A stretch of DNA of 64,000 nt, taken from positions 9,542,058 through 9,606,057 of the forward strand of contig NC_035168.2 of NCBI RefSeq assembly GCF_001659605.2. The letters run 5' to 3'. Under the pieces are notes generated by a model, which had not been told where the DNA came from, did not search any database, and was given only the letters and a program-made list of their open reading frames with translations. The translations under genes were made by a program, and so were the position numbers. Shown here one piece after another: positions 1 through 11,937 of this stretch (the stretch's first letter is position 1; each line of letters begins with the position of its first letter). The DNA comes from Manihot esculenta (Eukaryota; Streptophyta; Magnoliopsida; Malpighiales; Euphorbiaceae).

Positions 1-91
1 AGAAGCACGAGCAAGAATAAGGAGACGAAGAGGAAGAAGACGAGTGTCACGAGTAAGACAATTAAGGAATGAAAGAGAAAAGAGATGGTAA

Positions 92-735
92 CAAGGAACG
101 GCTGGAAATGCAAATGCTAAATCAGCAATAAGTAAACAAGGATTTTAATGTTACTTGAAATTTAAAGTCGAGATATTTGTGTTACAATTTAATATTTAAA
201 AAACCGCATTGTTACAGAGCCACAAGTTGTTCGGGGACGATGAATTCACCCCAGGTTATCATGCAAGTTATGGGCTAATTTAACTGAAGATCATCAATTT
301 CCTCTCTTCCCCTCCCTCCCCAAACCAACGATTGTTGCATTTATTACATCCCTCTATCTGAATACATCTTGCCATTTTTGAATCACAAGCATCTTCAAAT
401 TAATATGGCAGATAAAAGAGGACTTCTGATGTTTCTAAGACCACCCTGTACATTTCATCTCCTGTGCATCTAATTTTTCTTGCGGTTTAAGACGAAATAA
501 AGCTCCTCACAATAAAAGTTTCTTCCAGTCACCAACTCCCGGAGGAATACTTTTCATCTAACACATTCTTGACGATAATTCAGGAAAAATAATTAAACAG
601 ATAGCCTGTAAATATTCCCCCAGTAAATGGTCATCTTTTCTGATCACCAATACCTTCGCAATTGCATTCCACCAAAGTATCCATGAGGGATGTGCAGAGA
701 ACGACCCCTTTTAAGATATCTTCAGTTCTTTCCTG
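92..735 (-). promoter_or_regulatory. Probable 3' UTR and downstream flank of the PAT1 gene
   Basis: This follows the PAT1 stop codon on the minus strand and contains no convincing reading frame. A minus-strand AATAAA at 340-345 is a plausible polyadenylation signal about 390 bases after the stop. Placement of the 3' end is inferred; nothing else is recognisable here. Confidence 0.4.
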
Positions 736-2777
736 TTAACTCCTTACAGTTTCCGAGTTTATGAGACCACTTCCGGTAATGGGATTGCGTTGCTGCCCAA
801 AATGTCTTAAAAGTTCCATCTGGCGTTCATTAGTATGAGGAAGGCACGCCCGTAAAAGTTCCACAGGCATTTCAAATTTTGTAGCTGCACGTACTTCTAC
901 ATCAATACTTTCTGTGCTAGTTGGGTCCTTTGCATAGAGTGATTGCAGTATTGTATCATATTTAATCAGGCAATACTTGGTAAGAAGATCAAAAAATTCA
1001 TCAAATGATGCCTGCCAGAGAGCAAAATTAGGTCCACCACAGTTGGCTGCCGTATGGGGATCATTTAATAGTTTAGTTGCCTTCTCAAGAAGACACTTCA
1101 AAATAACAGAGGCACCATCTCCAGCTGGACTACCAAGAGGTCTAAATGGTGGCTGCTCAGAAGAACAAACAACCGCAACAAGGCAAGCACTCAGTGCATG
1201 AAGATCCATGCTGTTAACAGACGCTGAGACAGTCTTCACAAGATTCATAGTTGCCTCAGCTGCTCCTGTATCTGAAGAAACACTGCCAAACAAAAACCTC
1301 AGGTGACGGAAAATAGCCATACAGACAATTCGGGTGAGTTTGCTACCAGGTAAAAGAAGCTGAAGGAACTTAGAGATAAACTTTCGACCCTTGGGAAGAG
1401 AAACTATTCTAAGGAACACAATATCATCCTTGGGGGCCAGGCCTACTGTGCTGCCACTTTGGCCAAGTGGATCAACAAGCTGAAGTGATGTGGCTAATCC
1501 TTCAAGCAATATCTGACGCTTATATCTGAGTTGAGACCCACCATCTTGGGGATGATTGAACTGTAGAAACCGATCAATATCCTCCACATCAAGAATAAGA
1601 CATAGGGCATCTTCAACAGCAATTCTAGCAGCAAACATTGGTTCCTGTTCTAGAGACCTCTCAGATATTTCTTCAGAGTTTCTGTCAGCAGAACCAGGTG
1701 CATCAACATCAAGAAGAGGCTGTAGCTTACGTATGGAAGGCACAGGAATCCTCCCAACAGCATTAACATGTAGATGAGATTGCTGGTCTGTGCTGTTACG
1801 ACCTCGAGAATGAAGCTCTTTCATATGAGATGGGCAGAAATGTTGTTTTGCTCTGGATCCTCCAGATCTTTTGGTAAGACTAGCTTGATGATAATAATCA
1901 TCTACATATGGGTCATTGTTATGTGTGGCAGCGTGCTGCATTTTCAGAATACTTTCTATCTCTTCAGCTGTCATGTACTTTGATCTAAATTGAAAACCAC
2001 CACCATCACTTTTCTGACTGCTAGCATCAGAGCTTTGTTGAGAGAGACGAGTATTCTGTCTGCCCTTTTGCGATTTGTGTTTTTGATCCGATAATCCAAA
2101 CACCATTTTATGTGCTGATGAAGGGTGGGCATTATAAAGGTGGGATTGCACTGCTGCAAAATGAGCCAAAGATGGCTGGATTCCAGTATGCAGTCTCTGC
2201 TGCTGTGGTGACATCAGCTGTGCAGACATTAGACCATTTTTATGGGATAATTGCTGCTGCAATATGCTTTGTAAGAGGCTAGATTGATCTACTTGGAGTA
2301 GACCAGCATTGTTAACCCAGTGATTTTGTGGCCTGCTACTAAAAGAATGGCCAGGAGAGGTGATTGCAGGCATATTTCCATGGTAACGTAACCCATGATG
2401 CATGCCAGCCAGATGAAGATTAGAGTTGGACGAAGGGGAAAAGTTGGGAGCAGAGAAGGGCTGTGGTGCACTAGTAAGAGAGGAGTTATTCAAGTGATCA
2501 TGTGAAGCCTGTTGGTTTCTGCCACCTGGAGGGGGGAAAGATGTGAAACTTGATTTGGGTACAAGAATTGGTTCACTTGAGAAGCGGTGCAACTGTGGTT
2601 GCTCCTGGGGATACGAGGAAGTTCTGTACAAAAGTTTTGATTCTGAGAAACGAGCAGATGAAGATTGAGGCTGTGATGACCATCTCTTGGCTTCCTGAGC
2701 ATTTTCAATATCAAACATTTGCTGATCTAACCAACTAGCAAGTTCTTCATCTTGTGCCCAATCAGTGGCAGATGAAC
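736..2777 (-). CDS. PAT1: PAT1 homologue, main 3' exon (decapping activator, C-terminal 680 residues)
   Basis: Last and largest exon of a plant PAT1 (topoisomerase II-associated/PAT1) family protein. In yeast, animals and plants PAT1 bridges the Lsm1-7 ring, the DEAD-box helicase DHH1/RH12 and the decapping enzyme DCP2 in cytoplasmic P-bodies and promotes 5'-3' mRNA decay. The exon starts after a clean minus-strand acceptor (TTTTCAG, AG at 2778-2779). It opens with SSATDWAQDEELASWLDQQ, a block I recognise from plant PAT1, then runs through a Ser/Gln-rich disordered middle (about residues 60-240), a conserved KYMTAEEIESILKMQ block (about 270) and the helical C-terminal PatC region (about 390-660). 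It ends GLINSETVRS and TAA/TGA-type stop at 736-738. The frame is intact. The open frame continues beyond 2777 to 2871 but that part is intron. Family assignment rests on remembered motifs, not a database search. Confidence 0.9.
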
Positions 2778-4072
2778 CTGAAAACAATAAGCTGTGAGAA
2801 CGGCTGAGATCAAAGGAAGGAATTAAAATTGATGAAATCTTTGAAAAGAACAAATTCCTAGAAACTTGCACACAAGAATTAGTTAACTGGGTCCTGATGC
2901 AAGTAAGAAAACCTGAAATTACTCATAAATATCAGAAAATTTAGTCCACAAATTACATTTTACTTGATAAAATTGTACAGCCATACACATAACCATTAGA
3001 CACAGGAATGATTTGTATTGGATGACGATATGAATATAATGCAAAATATTGGAATAATTTCGCAGGGTTCACCCATAAAATTTCATTATGCACACAATAA
3101 ATACCAAAATATGTTGATAGAAGAAAAATGAATATAGAAGTACACAACTACAAGCAATGAGTTAATCTATTATTCTGGAAGAGAGTAAATATCCTCCAAG
3201 CACCAAGTGGTTGGTCTACCTTTTAACATAGATGTTTAGGAGATCAATTTCTAGGACTACTAACCCCTTCAAAAATTTTCCTATGTACCAAAGCAAGCAG
3301 AAAATAAACTAACGTATCCTTTTACTGTCTCACTAAAAATGCACAAGCTTTTCCACCAACCTCAATGTGTATAAAGTAAAAGAAATGGCTCATGATACTG
3401 AATACTGATACTCATGCAATTGCCCAAGAATTTCATCTAAAATCAGAAACTAGAACAACACAGCTCAGAAAAACCTATGCTGATAAAATTGGTGATATCA
3501 TTTCTGCTAATATGATTCAAATAATAAATCCCACCAAAGGTTTGGATTAATGTATAACTGGGGTTGGTTTTTCCTTCATATGTGCTGCCCTTATCCTATT
3601 TTCACTCAGAGAGCACATTTCAGAACGGACTATCTCCTGCTAGCACTGTTTCCATCACCCTAATCATATGGAACCTTCTGGACAAACGAATTACAAGTCA
3701 ACAGGCTCATAAGATGGTTGGAACCCATTTAATTGAACAAGAACAAAACAGGTTGTCTATTCGTGGGGTAAAAGATATCAGGAATGCTAAAATTTCAGCT
3801 GAATAAATAAATTGCTCCATATACTTCTACTGAAAAGCCCAATGGCACCCTCAATTTTAATTTGGACCCATTGCACCTGTCTCATTTAATCATCAATAAT
3901 CCCTTGCATGTTCAGCTGTATGGTAAGTGTAACACGCACACATAGTAATGAGACAGATTTATTTTAGACTCACCTTTTGAATTCCCTCTTTTTTTGACTC
4001 TTTAACCATTGACCATTGTCTCTCCCGTGACTTCTCCTCCCTCGCACAGTTCCTCTTCCTCGTCCTCTCAAT
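2778..4072 (-). other. PAT1 intron, unannotated part
   Basis: Intron sequence between the PAT1 main exon and the LTR element at 4073. It is AT-rich without conserved exon-like frames. I see no transposon termini or RNA genes. Confidence 0.6.
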
Positions 4073-5365
4073 ATTCTTGGAGAAAGATAATATTTTGTTG
4101 TTGTATTTCACAATAGAGATTACAATCTATTTATACATAAGAGACGGTATCTAAATAGGAAGAAAAATCAAATTTATGATTATACAATCCTAAGATTAAT
4201 TAACTGATATATCTATCAATATTTACTTCCTACATTAACATATTTACTTTCTATAACTTATAACACTCCCCCTCAAGTTGAAGCATAAATGTTAATCATG
4301 CCCAACTTGTTACATATATAATCAATTTTAGCCATAAGAACAACCAACCCAAAACAATCAAAATAAACAAAGGATCAGAAGAACAGAACCCGTAAACAGT
4401 AATTCATGAACAGTGCCCCGATGTCTCCAAATGTTACCCTTTATGGGTAACCCAAATGCGCAGAACCCTAAATCTCTAAATATTACTCTTTATGAGTAAT
4501 TCCGATGAACAGAGCCTTAAGTCTCCAAATGTTACTCTTTATGGATAACCCAAATGAACAGAGTTTTAAGTCTCCAAATTCCCTTTACGGGTGACCCCCA
4601 TGAACAGAGCCCTAAGTCTCCAAATGTTACCCTTTATGGATAATCCAAGTGAACAGAGCCCTAAATCTTCAAATGTTACCCTTTATGGGTAACCCCGATG
4701 AACAGAGCCCTAAGTCTCCAAATATTATCCTTTATGAGTAACCCAAATGAACAGAACCCTAAGTCTCCAAATGTTACCCCTGGATAACTCAAAATGAACA
4801 AGCCCTAAGTCTCTAAATGTTACCTTTATGAATAACCCAAATGAACAAAGCCCTAGGTCCCCAAATGTTATCCTTTATGGGTAACCTGAATGAACAGAGC
4901 CCTAAGTCTCCAAATGCTACCCTTTATGGGTAACCCAAAATGAACAGCGCGCTAAGTCTCCAAATGTTACCTTTATGAATAACTCAAAATCACGTTTTAC
5001 CTATCTCAGCCGCTACTGAAGACGTTGGGATAATTTTAGTAATATGGGTCTTATTGTCAAATATTACCCTAGATAGGTAACACAAAAGAATAGGAGCCCT
5101 AAGTCTCAAAAAATTTTAAAACTTGACGAGAGAGAGAAAAATTAAATCTCTACGAGAATAGCTCTGATACTATGTAGAAAGATAATATTTTGTTGTTGTA
5201 TTTCACAATAGAGATTACAACCTATTTATACATGAGAAACGGTATCTAAATAGGAAGGAAAATCAAATCTATGATTATACAATCCTAAGATTAAGTAACT
5301 GATCCATCTATCAATATTCACTTCCTATATTAACATATTTACTTTCTATAACTTATAACAATTCT
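4073..5365 (-). mobile_element. Small non-autonomous LTR retrotransposon (188-bp LTRs) with target duplication
   Basis: Two direct 188-bp LTRs (4078-4265 and 5173-5360, TG...CA ends, near identical) are bounded by a perfect 5-bp target duplication ATTCT (4073-4077 and 5361-5365). On the minus strand the primer site next to the 5' LTR reads TAGTATCAGAGCT (5160-5172), close to initiator-Met tRNA. A polypurine tract TTGAGGGGGAG lies at 4266-4276. Just inside the PPT the minus strand encodes KLGM-type residues ending in a stop, the C-terminal signature of Ty1/copia RNase H (compare the copia element at 12146). The 907-bp interior otherwise has no gene and is mostly a tandem array. The element is inferred to be a deletion derivative of a copia family, mobilised in trans. 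Confidence 0.88.
4412..4990 (-). repeat. Tandem array of about 12 units of 46-49 bp, each with an internal hairpin
   Basis: Units share the frame ATGAACAGAGCCCTAAGTCT then CCAAATGTTACCC-TTTAT-GGGTAACCC. Most units contain an inverted repeat GTTACCC-TTTAT-GGGTAAC (7-bp arms, 5-base loop). Several arms carry single mismatches. One unit near 4475-4500 reads ATTACTC-TTTAT-GAGTAAT, with both arms changed in step. The array fills most of the interior of the small LTR element, between its primer site and PPT, so it would be in the transcribed leader. Confidence 0.85.
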
Positions 5366-6222
5366 TAATGACGGATACAAATAGAACAAATCTAAGATTT
5401 TATCTCATGTAGATGGAAAGCAATAAATGGTTATTTCATTTGCAAAGAACATTAAAAGTTATCACTAGTATCAACGTAGATGAAGGAGATGGATTTCTTT
5501 CAAGAGTCTTGCACAGTGGGAAGGAGGAGTGCTCACTACCTAAAATTCTTATAGAAAAATGAAATCACTATCATGCAATTCTTGTACATTAGCTCTCCTT
5601 GATTTGTAGCCATTGAATTGGAGTGCAAAAATTAAAACCAAAATTTGCATACATATACTTGTAATGCTGATTTCTTGAGTTCATGTATGCTTTAGGGCAT
5701 TCCATTAATTTTATCATAGAAAGCTATTGTGAAAAAGATCATACAATTCAACTGATGGGCAACGAAAACCCATTTCAAATTTCTCTTGCATAAATGGGGC
5801 TAATTTGGGCAAGTTTGGGGCCTGTTGAAAGGAAGGAGAATACTCTAACAAGCCACAACACCTCCCAGGTTTACTCCAGAAAGGCTATAAGAGAAAGCAA
5901 GTGAGAGTGCGTGTGACATGCGAGACAGCTGGAGTGAAGGAAGAGTACTAAAGAATATAGCATGCAAGAAGGGAGCATTCTGTTTTGAACCCTTTTCTCC
6001 GAGAAAGGCAGTGTGGAATGCAGCAGAATTTCCATGGGGCTCCTTGAGTCAAGTTCTCCTTCCATTATTTGAGATGGCACTGACTGCATTAGCACTCTCT
6101 TCACAGCAAAACACTCCTTCAAATTATTCTCTATTTCCATTTTTTATTCATTATTATGTTCTGTGTGGAATTCCTTTCTCTACAAAATCAGTCCACCTGC
6201 CTAGTTGATTACCTAAACCAGA
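5366..6222 (-). other. PAT1 intron, unannotated part
   Basis: No exon-like conservation or TE termini recognised. The last 100 bases may be the untranslated leader of the gypsy relic that starts at 6223. Confidence 0.5.
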
Positions 6223-8406
6223 ATGGAATCTCGTCTTGCTCAGGTAGAGAGGAATGTTTTGACCATTGAAGAAACTCTAGCTGCTTTTCACCATGACTCT
6301 TTATACTTCAATGCATAATTGCCTCTCTGACGAAGAGTAAAACTATGACAGAAGAGAGTAACTCTTCCATTCCTATTGGCCAAAAATACACTGATGTGGG
6401 AACATCCATCACTCATCCTACTCTCCGAGCTCTGTTACTTGATGATAGACCCTTAATGGCAAAAAAGGTTGAAATGCCTACCTTTGATGAGACAAACCCA
6501 ATGGGTTGGATTGCAATTTGCAAGAGCTAAACAATATTTTGAACTACAGGCCACATCTGAGGAGTTGAAAGTTTCATTGCCTTTTGTGTGGAAGGCACTA
6601 ACTTTCATTGCCTTTGTTGGCTAAGTCGCCACCACCTACTATTGACTTGGAAGAATTAACTAGCAAGCTCCATATGAATGTCTAACCGCCTTATGCCAAA
6701 CAAGGCCTGTGATGGAATAGGGATGACTTCATTTCTCGTACATCCCTAATAAATGCTTGGTTTTCTCCTTAATGGTCTTGACGAGGATATTAGGGTTGAA
6801 ACCATCAAACCAACGATCTTTGCCACACCATGCAATTTTCTAGGGAGATTTTGAGTGTGAGATGTATTTCGCTCACAAGCACTAGGATCTCATATTCAGT
6901 AGGTGATACAATGAGGCAAAGAACTCCACCCTATGGATTTGGCACCCAAAACGATTTGGCACCCAAAACAAGGCCCATCTCACCATTCCCACTTTCTTCT
7001 CTCAAGCCACAACCACAAAACACATCATGATCTATCCAACTATACCCATTTCCCCCTCATTCATTAGAGAACACTTCTCCTTTGATGCCGTTGGTTTCCC
7101 AGCTCCATGCCCCACCTATGCCTCAACATTGCAGCATCCATCAATATGATCACCTAGAGTACTTGGAACTCAAAGCTAAGGGTTTATGTTTTCATTGTAA
7201 GCAACCTTATTCCCCTTTACATGAATGCCCTAACAAGTCATCAAGAGCACTGCTTGCAAGTGAGGACGAACCTCCATACGACACAGCTAATTCGGAAGCA
7301 TTAGTTGTTTTCCATGATTCTAGGTCCTCCCTTCTTTGAATAAAGCTCATTTTGCCCAAGCTGAGTTATTTTAAATTGGAGGTATTTCTCACCAACAAAT
7401 AATGAAATTGTGCAGGTCTGTCAACACATCTCAATTATTGTCATGGTCATAAATGGTGTTAGGTTGTTAGCATATTTTGTTCCTAACACTTTCTCTCTCA
7501 GGCATAACCTCCTTATTACTTCCACGTGCAATTTCAGTCTTCTATTAGAAGATGGCCATAAAGTCCAACAAATAGGTGTATGCTAAGAATGGGGATTGAA
7601 CTAAAGGGCACTAATAGGCAGCAAATTGATATTTTTCTCCCTCTAAGTGGAGTTGATTTGGTTTTGGGATCATACCCCCTTATGCATTGGGCAACACACA
7701 TGCTACAATAGCCGAGACAAAAGATCATAATTCCCAAAGGTGAACTAACTCCAAAAATCTATCCTCAATTCATTCTATAATTGAACTTCATTGTAGGTGC
7801 ATTTAACATGCATTTATCTACTCTAATCTTTTAAATCCTCGAACCATTAAAGAGTTTCTCGACCAATCCATTTCCCACCCCCCAAACTATTCTTCAAGAT
7901 TAGTAAGTTTTCTCAATTTTGAATTTGTTCATTTGGAATCTTAGTCCTTCTCTTCATTTTATTTATTAATTTTTCTTATCAATGAATAGATCTCTTATAC
8001 GACTTAGATATCTCATATTTCTCGAGAAGCTTTTGATTCTTGAATTAAATTGAATTATGACAAGGAATCTAAGTAGTAGTGTTTAAAAGGGTTAAAGGTC
8101 TTTTGTGTACAAGCTCATGGGAATTCCTGAGAATGATTGGAGACTCTTGGGGAAGTACAAGTCAATTAGGGTAAAGTATCTATTTCTTGCCATGACACTA
8201 GGTAGATTTGTCTTCAAGGGGATCCCTCTTTGTGTCACGATCAATAAAATGTTGATTTTATGGCTCTCATGGGAATTGGCACCTCTATTATTATCTTAAA
8301 TCTCAACAACAAACTTCATAGACTTTTTGGGATGATTTTGCAAATGTATTTGATGAACTCAAGTCCCTGTGTCCACCATGTTTGGTGGATCATCAAATTC
8401 CTCCAT
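6223..8406 (+). pseudogene. Degenerate Ty3/gypsy gag-protease relic
   Basis: Starts at ATG 6223 with a gag-like N-terminus (MESRLAQVERNV). A gag segment VEMPTFDETNPMGWI lies near 6470-6520. A degenerate CCHC knuckle (CFHCKQPYSPLHECP) lies near 7190-7235. Protease-like fragments lie near 7640-7690 and a pre-RT linker (VFDELKSLCPP) near 8345-8385. Numerous frameshifts and stops separate these pieces, and reverse transcriptase, RNase H and integrase are missing: the frame stops at the copia-like LTR at 8407. This is an old plus-strand remnant in the PAT1 intron with no coding capacity. Confidence 0.65.
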
Positions 8407-8572
8407 TGTAGATAAAAAGTCAACTATGTAAATATTCTCTTCCTTATTTAGATAGCATAATTATAGAAATAGATTCCTATTTAGGATTGATATTGGATAG
8501 TTAGTTATAGAATCTCTTTTATATAAATATTGTAACTATTTTCATATTGATACACAGAAAATATTCTCTACA
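8407..8572 (+). mobile_element. Decayed LTR with downstream primer-binding-like site
   Basis: A 166-bp segment begins TGTAGA and ends TCTACA, the inverted termini expected of an LTR. It is followed at 8573 by TGATATTAAAGC, three mismatches from TGGTATCAGAGC. It interrupts the gypsy relic just before its RT region. No partner LTR was identified. Confidence 0.5.
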
Positions 8573-9118
8573 TGATATTAAAGCTTGGTTGGGAAAATTT
8601 GCCATTTGATTTATAGGTCATTTTGCAGTAAAGAATTGGGTAACCTAATTAGGGTGACATTTTTGTCTCATTACCAACCCTAAAAGTTAGGCCGCCAATT
8701 GGCCAATTCCACCTAGTCCAATCATTAGAGGACCCACGAGTGTGCCGCCACCCCTCGTTGCCAACATTGCCTTGGAAAGGGAAGGATCTTCCAACCATCG
8801 GTTTAGTCATTATGTGCCTTTGCATAGAACTATGTTCTTTGGTATGTTACCGTACCCTTTGATCTTCTGTTTACACCCAGAGTATTGTTCTGTGCTGTCT
8901 CATTCCATAACCTTAGTGCACGTGGTTTTTGTTTTGGATACCTGATCGTGCAATTGGATGCTTGTCTTGTTAACTTTGGGAAGATATTTTAACATAGTTA
9001 TTATTTTAAGTGTGGGTATTCTGCCTTTTGCGAATCAATTTGTTAGAAAACTATTGATTGCTTAGGTAATTCCGGTGATGACAAAAATCACAAAACATAA
9101 ACTTCAAAACACCTCATC
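8573..9118 (+). other. Leader-like remnant of an LTR element; no gene
   Basis: Sequence downstream of the primer-like site could be the internal leader of the same relic. It has only short chance frames. Confidence 0.3.
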
Positions 9119-9323
9119 AAGGGGGAGAACTAAAATTAGTGAGAATTTCCTTAAGGTAAGGAGACATCAACATCTCATCCCTTTAATTTAAGAAATTTAT
9201 TATATGTTTTCCTAATATAAATATAGACCATGTATTGTATAAATAAGAGTAAGAGATTTTAATGAAATGTAATTGTTCACTTTCCTTTATCTTTCTCCTA
9301 AACTCAACATGGTATCAGAAAGC
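9119..9323 (+). mobile_element. LTR relic with PPT on the left and PBS on the right
   Basis: A polypurine tract AAGGGGGAGAAC (9119-9130) precedes a probable LTR (about 9140-9309, ending CTCAACA). This is followed directly by TGGTATCAGAAAGC (9310-9323), a near-perfect Met-tRNA primer site. A PPT upstream and PBS downstream of one LTR suggests an LTR shared by two tandem element bodies or a recombinant relic. The left LTR edge is uncertain. Confidence 0.5.
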
Positions 9324-10339
9324 GCAAAATTGTTTGGGCTCTCCTTTCTTTCCCCTAAAATTTTGGGCATCTTACTTTTTCTTATGCTCTTTCTTATCCT
9401 TCAAAGTGTGGGGTGATGTCCCTGCTATTATTTTTCTTCATTAAATCCAAGGGGTGAAGGCCCTACTCTATTCAATTATTTTATTAGAGCCAATGATTGA
9501 TGCCCCTACTCTATATATCAATATTTCTTACCTCCTCTATTTATGCTCTTCCTTGTCTTCACCAGTTTGGATTTGAAGTCCCAAAGGCTTTAAAGGTTGC
9601 AAAACTGGGTTTGAAAACATAGGAAGCAAGACCCTCCAAGCCTCTTCAAGAGGCATCCGGAGGAAAAAGGACCTCCTCTCTTTACAATATCATAAAAGAG
9701 AGAAGGAAAAAAATAAGAAGAAGAGGGAGAGAGTGTTTGATAATAAATCCATAAATTTTTGCAAAAATAAAATTAATGAGATCTTTTCCTTAATAAGAAT
9801 GAGTCCTTTTCATGAGAATCTCACGATCATAAGAAAATCATGATACTAATTACCAAAATCTTAAGATCGGTTTATCATTTATTGATTTAATACCAAAATC
9901 TTAAAGAGTGATTTATTATTTATTGATAGCATTCTATATATATTGTGCATCTTCAATTATAAATATGAAATTTTATGTATTATGAAAAATAAACACAAAT
10001 GAAAAGTGTACCCCTTTTGAGGTTTTGTGCCCATGAATGTACCAAGTAAAAAATACTTCTCTGGTTCTTTTCTCCTTTCCTTTTTATAATTCTAAATGTT
10101 AACATTATCAACATAATGATATATCTATAGGCACATCTGCTTATGGTTGACCAGGAACTATTTGAGTTTTACATCTAGCAGCAGCAGCAGCAGCATTCTT
10201 GAAAATTATCATATTCATTTGGGCATATGATTTAAATAAAACTATCTATCGAAATCAGTTCACATTCACAGGATAGTATCAACTTTCAATTAAAAAAGAA
10301 AAGAAAAGAGAGAGAGAGAGAGAGAGAGTTTTGACTCAC
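9324..10339 (-). other. PAT1 intron with microsatellites
   Basis: Up to about 9700 this resembles the leader of the LTR relic. The rest is plain AT-rich intron with a short CAG run (10177-10195) and an AG run (10307-10328) directly beside the splice donor of the next exon. No gene. Confidence 0.5.
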
Positions 10340-10415
10340 TTTCCCTTGAAAAGGATCCAGATCCTCTATCTCCAATAACTCCAACATTTCTTGGTCCTGT
10401 GACAACTCTGTTCAA
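10340..10415 (-). CDS. PAT1: PAT1 internal exon (76 bp)
   Basis: Exon lost in the six-frame view because it is short. On the minus strand it is preceded by CTTCTGCACAG and followed by donor GTGAGT (10334-10339). It encodes LNRVVTGPRNVGVIGDRGSG then SFSRE, the strongly conserved plant PAT1 N-terminal block. The final base A joins GT of the 736-2777 exon to give Ser, continuing FSRE-S-SSATDWAQ without a break. Its 5' end is phase 0, matching the phase-0 donor of the exon at 24739-24795. The intron to the next exon is 7.56 kb and full of transposons. Confidence 0.92.
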
Positions 10416-10639
10416 CTGTGCAGAAGACATAATTTCAAAAGGCCATCAGAACAGCTTCATAAAGTATCCCGAATCTCTACCCATTAGACAATAAGTGCAA
10501 AAATTAAGAACTATCAAGAACATGATCAGCAGAAGCAGCAACATGAAAAAGAAAAAGAATAATATCAATGTCCAAGCAAAGATATTCGCTTCATTAGGTG
10601 CATCATACCATAAAAGTAAAGTTATCAGAATTTTTTATG

Positions 10640-11425
10640 GGGAATAGATAGAGAGGATTAGGAGTGTAAACGAACCGAGCCGAGCTTTGAAGACGTGAAA
10701 CTTGGTTCGTTAAAATTTTTCGAGCTCTAGTCGAACACAAGCTTCACTCGTTTGGAACTCGAGCCAAGTATTAATAAGCTCAAGCTTGGCTCGTTTAGCA
10801 AACAAACTTAGAGGAGTCGAGTTTTTATCAAATTTAGTCTCGAATAGTTCATGAATAGTTTAATTTATTTACATGTATAATAAGTTTTAGTTTAAAACTA
10901 ATAAGTTTAAAACTAAATCATTTTAGTTAAATAAGCATATATATAAATTAGCGGGTAAACTTATAAAGATGAGCTCTTAAATCGCAATGATCCAAATATA
11001 TGCAAGTTTTAGAAGAGTAATTAAACTATATAGACCTGAACTTCAGAAAATTTAGATTTGGCTCATGGAAGTATATGAAGGATTTGAGTTTATTTCTTTT
11101 ATGATATTAATCTTGACCCGTTTAACAAGACTATTCATGGGTCTGCTCATAAACTCGGAAACGAATCAAATATTATAGAGCTCAAGTTTGGCTCATTTAC
11201 TAAACGAGCCTAAAAATTAAGTTCGAGCTTAAGCTCGGTCAAGTTATCGAGCCGAGCTCAGGCTCGATCGAGTTATCGAGCCGAGCTCAGGCTCGGTCGA
11301 GTTATCGAGCCGAGCTCAGGCTCAGTCGAGTTATCGAGCCGAGCTCAGGCTCGATCGAGTTATCGACTCGAGATCGGTCGAGTTATAGACTCAAGCTCGG
11401 TCGAGTAGTAGCTCCACCCTTAAAG
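10640..11425. mobile_element. Interspersed repeat with short terminal inverted repeats (probably hAT-like, non-autonomous)
   Basis: Begins near TAGGAGTGTAAACGAACCGAG and ends near CTCGGTCGAGTAGTAGCTCCACCCTTA. The outer TARGRGTG-type ends are inverted relative to each other, and much of the interior is GAGC/CTCG-rich. Flanking octamers (AGAGGATT and AGAGTATA) are only loosely alike, so a target duplication is not proven. No coding sequence. Confidence 0.45.
11227..11405. repeat. 29-bp tandem repeat, about 5 copies
   Basis: Consecutive units of CCGAGCTCAGGCTCGGTCGA plus GTTATCGAG occupy the right end of the TIR-like repeat. The last copies are degenerate. Each unit contains the palindrome GAGCTC. 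Confidence 0.85.
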
Positions 11426-11604
11426 AGTATAACATAGATTAGCCATACAATCGATCACAACAAATTTTTTGTGATACTTTCTGACGATAATTGATTGTCA
11501 GAGTTTAAGCATCTTAGTAATAATACCAAAAGTCAGTAGTCACCCAAAAAAATAAATTAAAAAATTAAATAAAAAAAAGGAAACTGATGATAAAGAGACC
11601 TTAC

Positions 11605-11937
11605 AGTCTCTATATTGAACAAGAAGACCAATATCACCATGAGAACCCTGGTGCAAAGGAATAAGAAAGAGCAGCTAAATGACACAACATTGGCTGCATT
11701 ACTTCTCGTCATCACCATGAGTCTGCAAGCTAAAGCCTCAGAGAGAGATAAAGGAGGAGGAGAAGGAAGAGGAGGAGAGGAGGGAGGAGGACTTCCATCT
11801 TAACAAATGCACCTCTAATGATCGTTCTAGTGCAGTGCAACTAATGTGAACCTTATGTTTACCCAAATGAATTATGAAACCATAAATCACTTAGGGCTGG
11901 AATTAGGGCAACTTTAATAGATAAACTATTTAACATC
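11605..11937. repeat. Intronic tandem duplication, copy 1, left part
   Basis: Aligns by eye with 17885-18101 and the start of 18418-18847 (for example TCTATATTGAACAAGAAG and TCTATATTAAAAGAAGG; both contain ACATTGGCTGCATTACT). The copy is interrupted by the copia element and resumes at 16116. It lies in a PAT1 intron and is not coding. Confidence 0.75.

Noticed and set aside
2..91. Arg/Glu-rich open frame entering from the left edge (ends REKRW, stop 89-91), plus strand
   Set aside because: Thirty codons of low-complexity purine-rich sequence with no start in the window and no recognised family; could be the end of a neighbouring gene but cannot be supported.
2778..2871. Upstream extension of the PAT1 reading frame
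   Set aside because: It lies beyond a consensus 3' splice site and does not resemble PAT1; the conserved residues continue in the exon at 10340-10415 instead.
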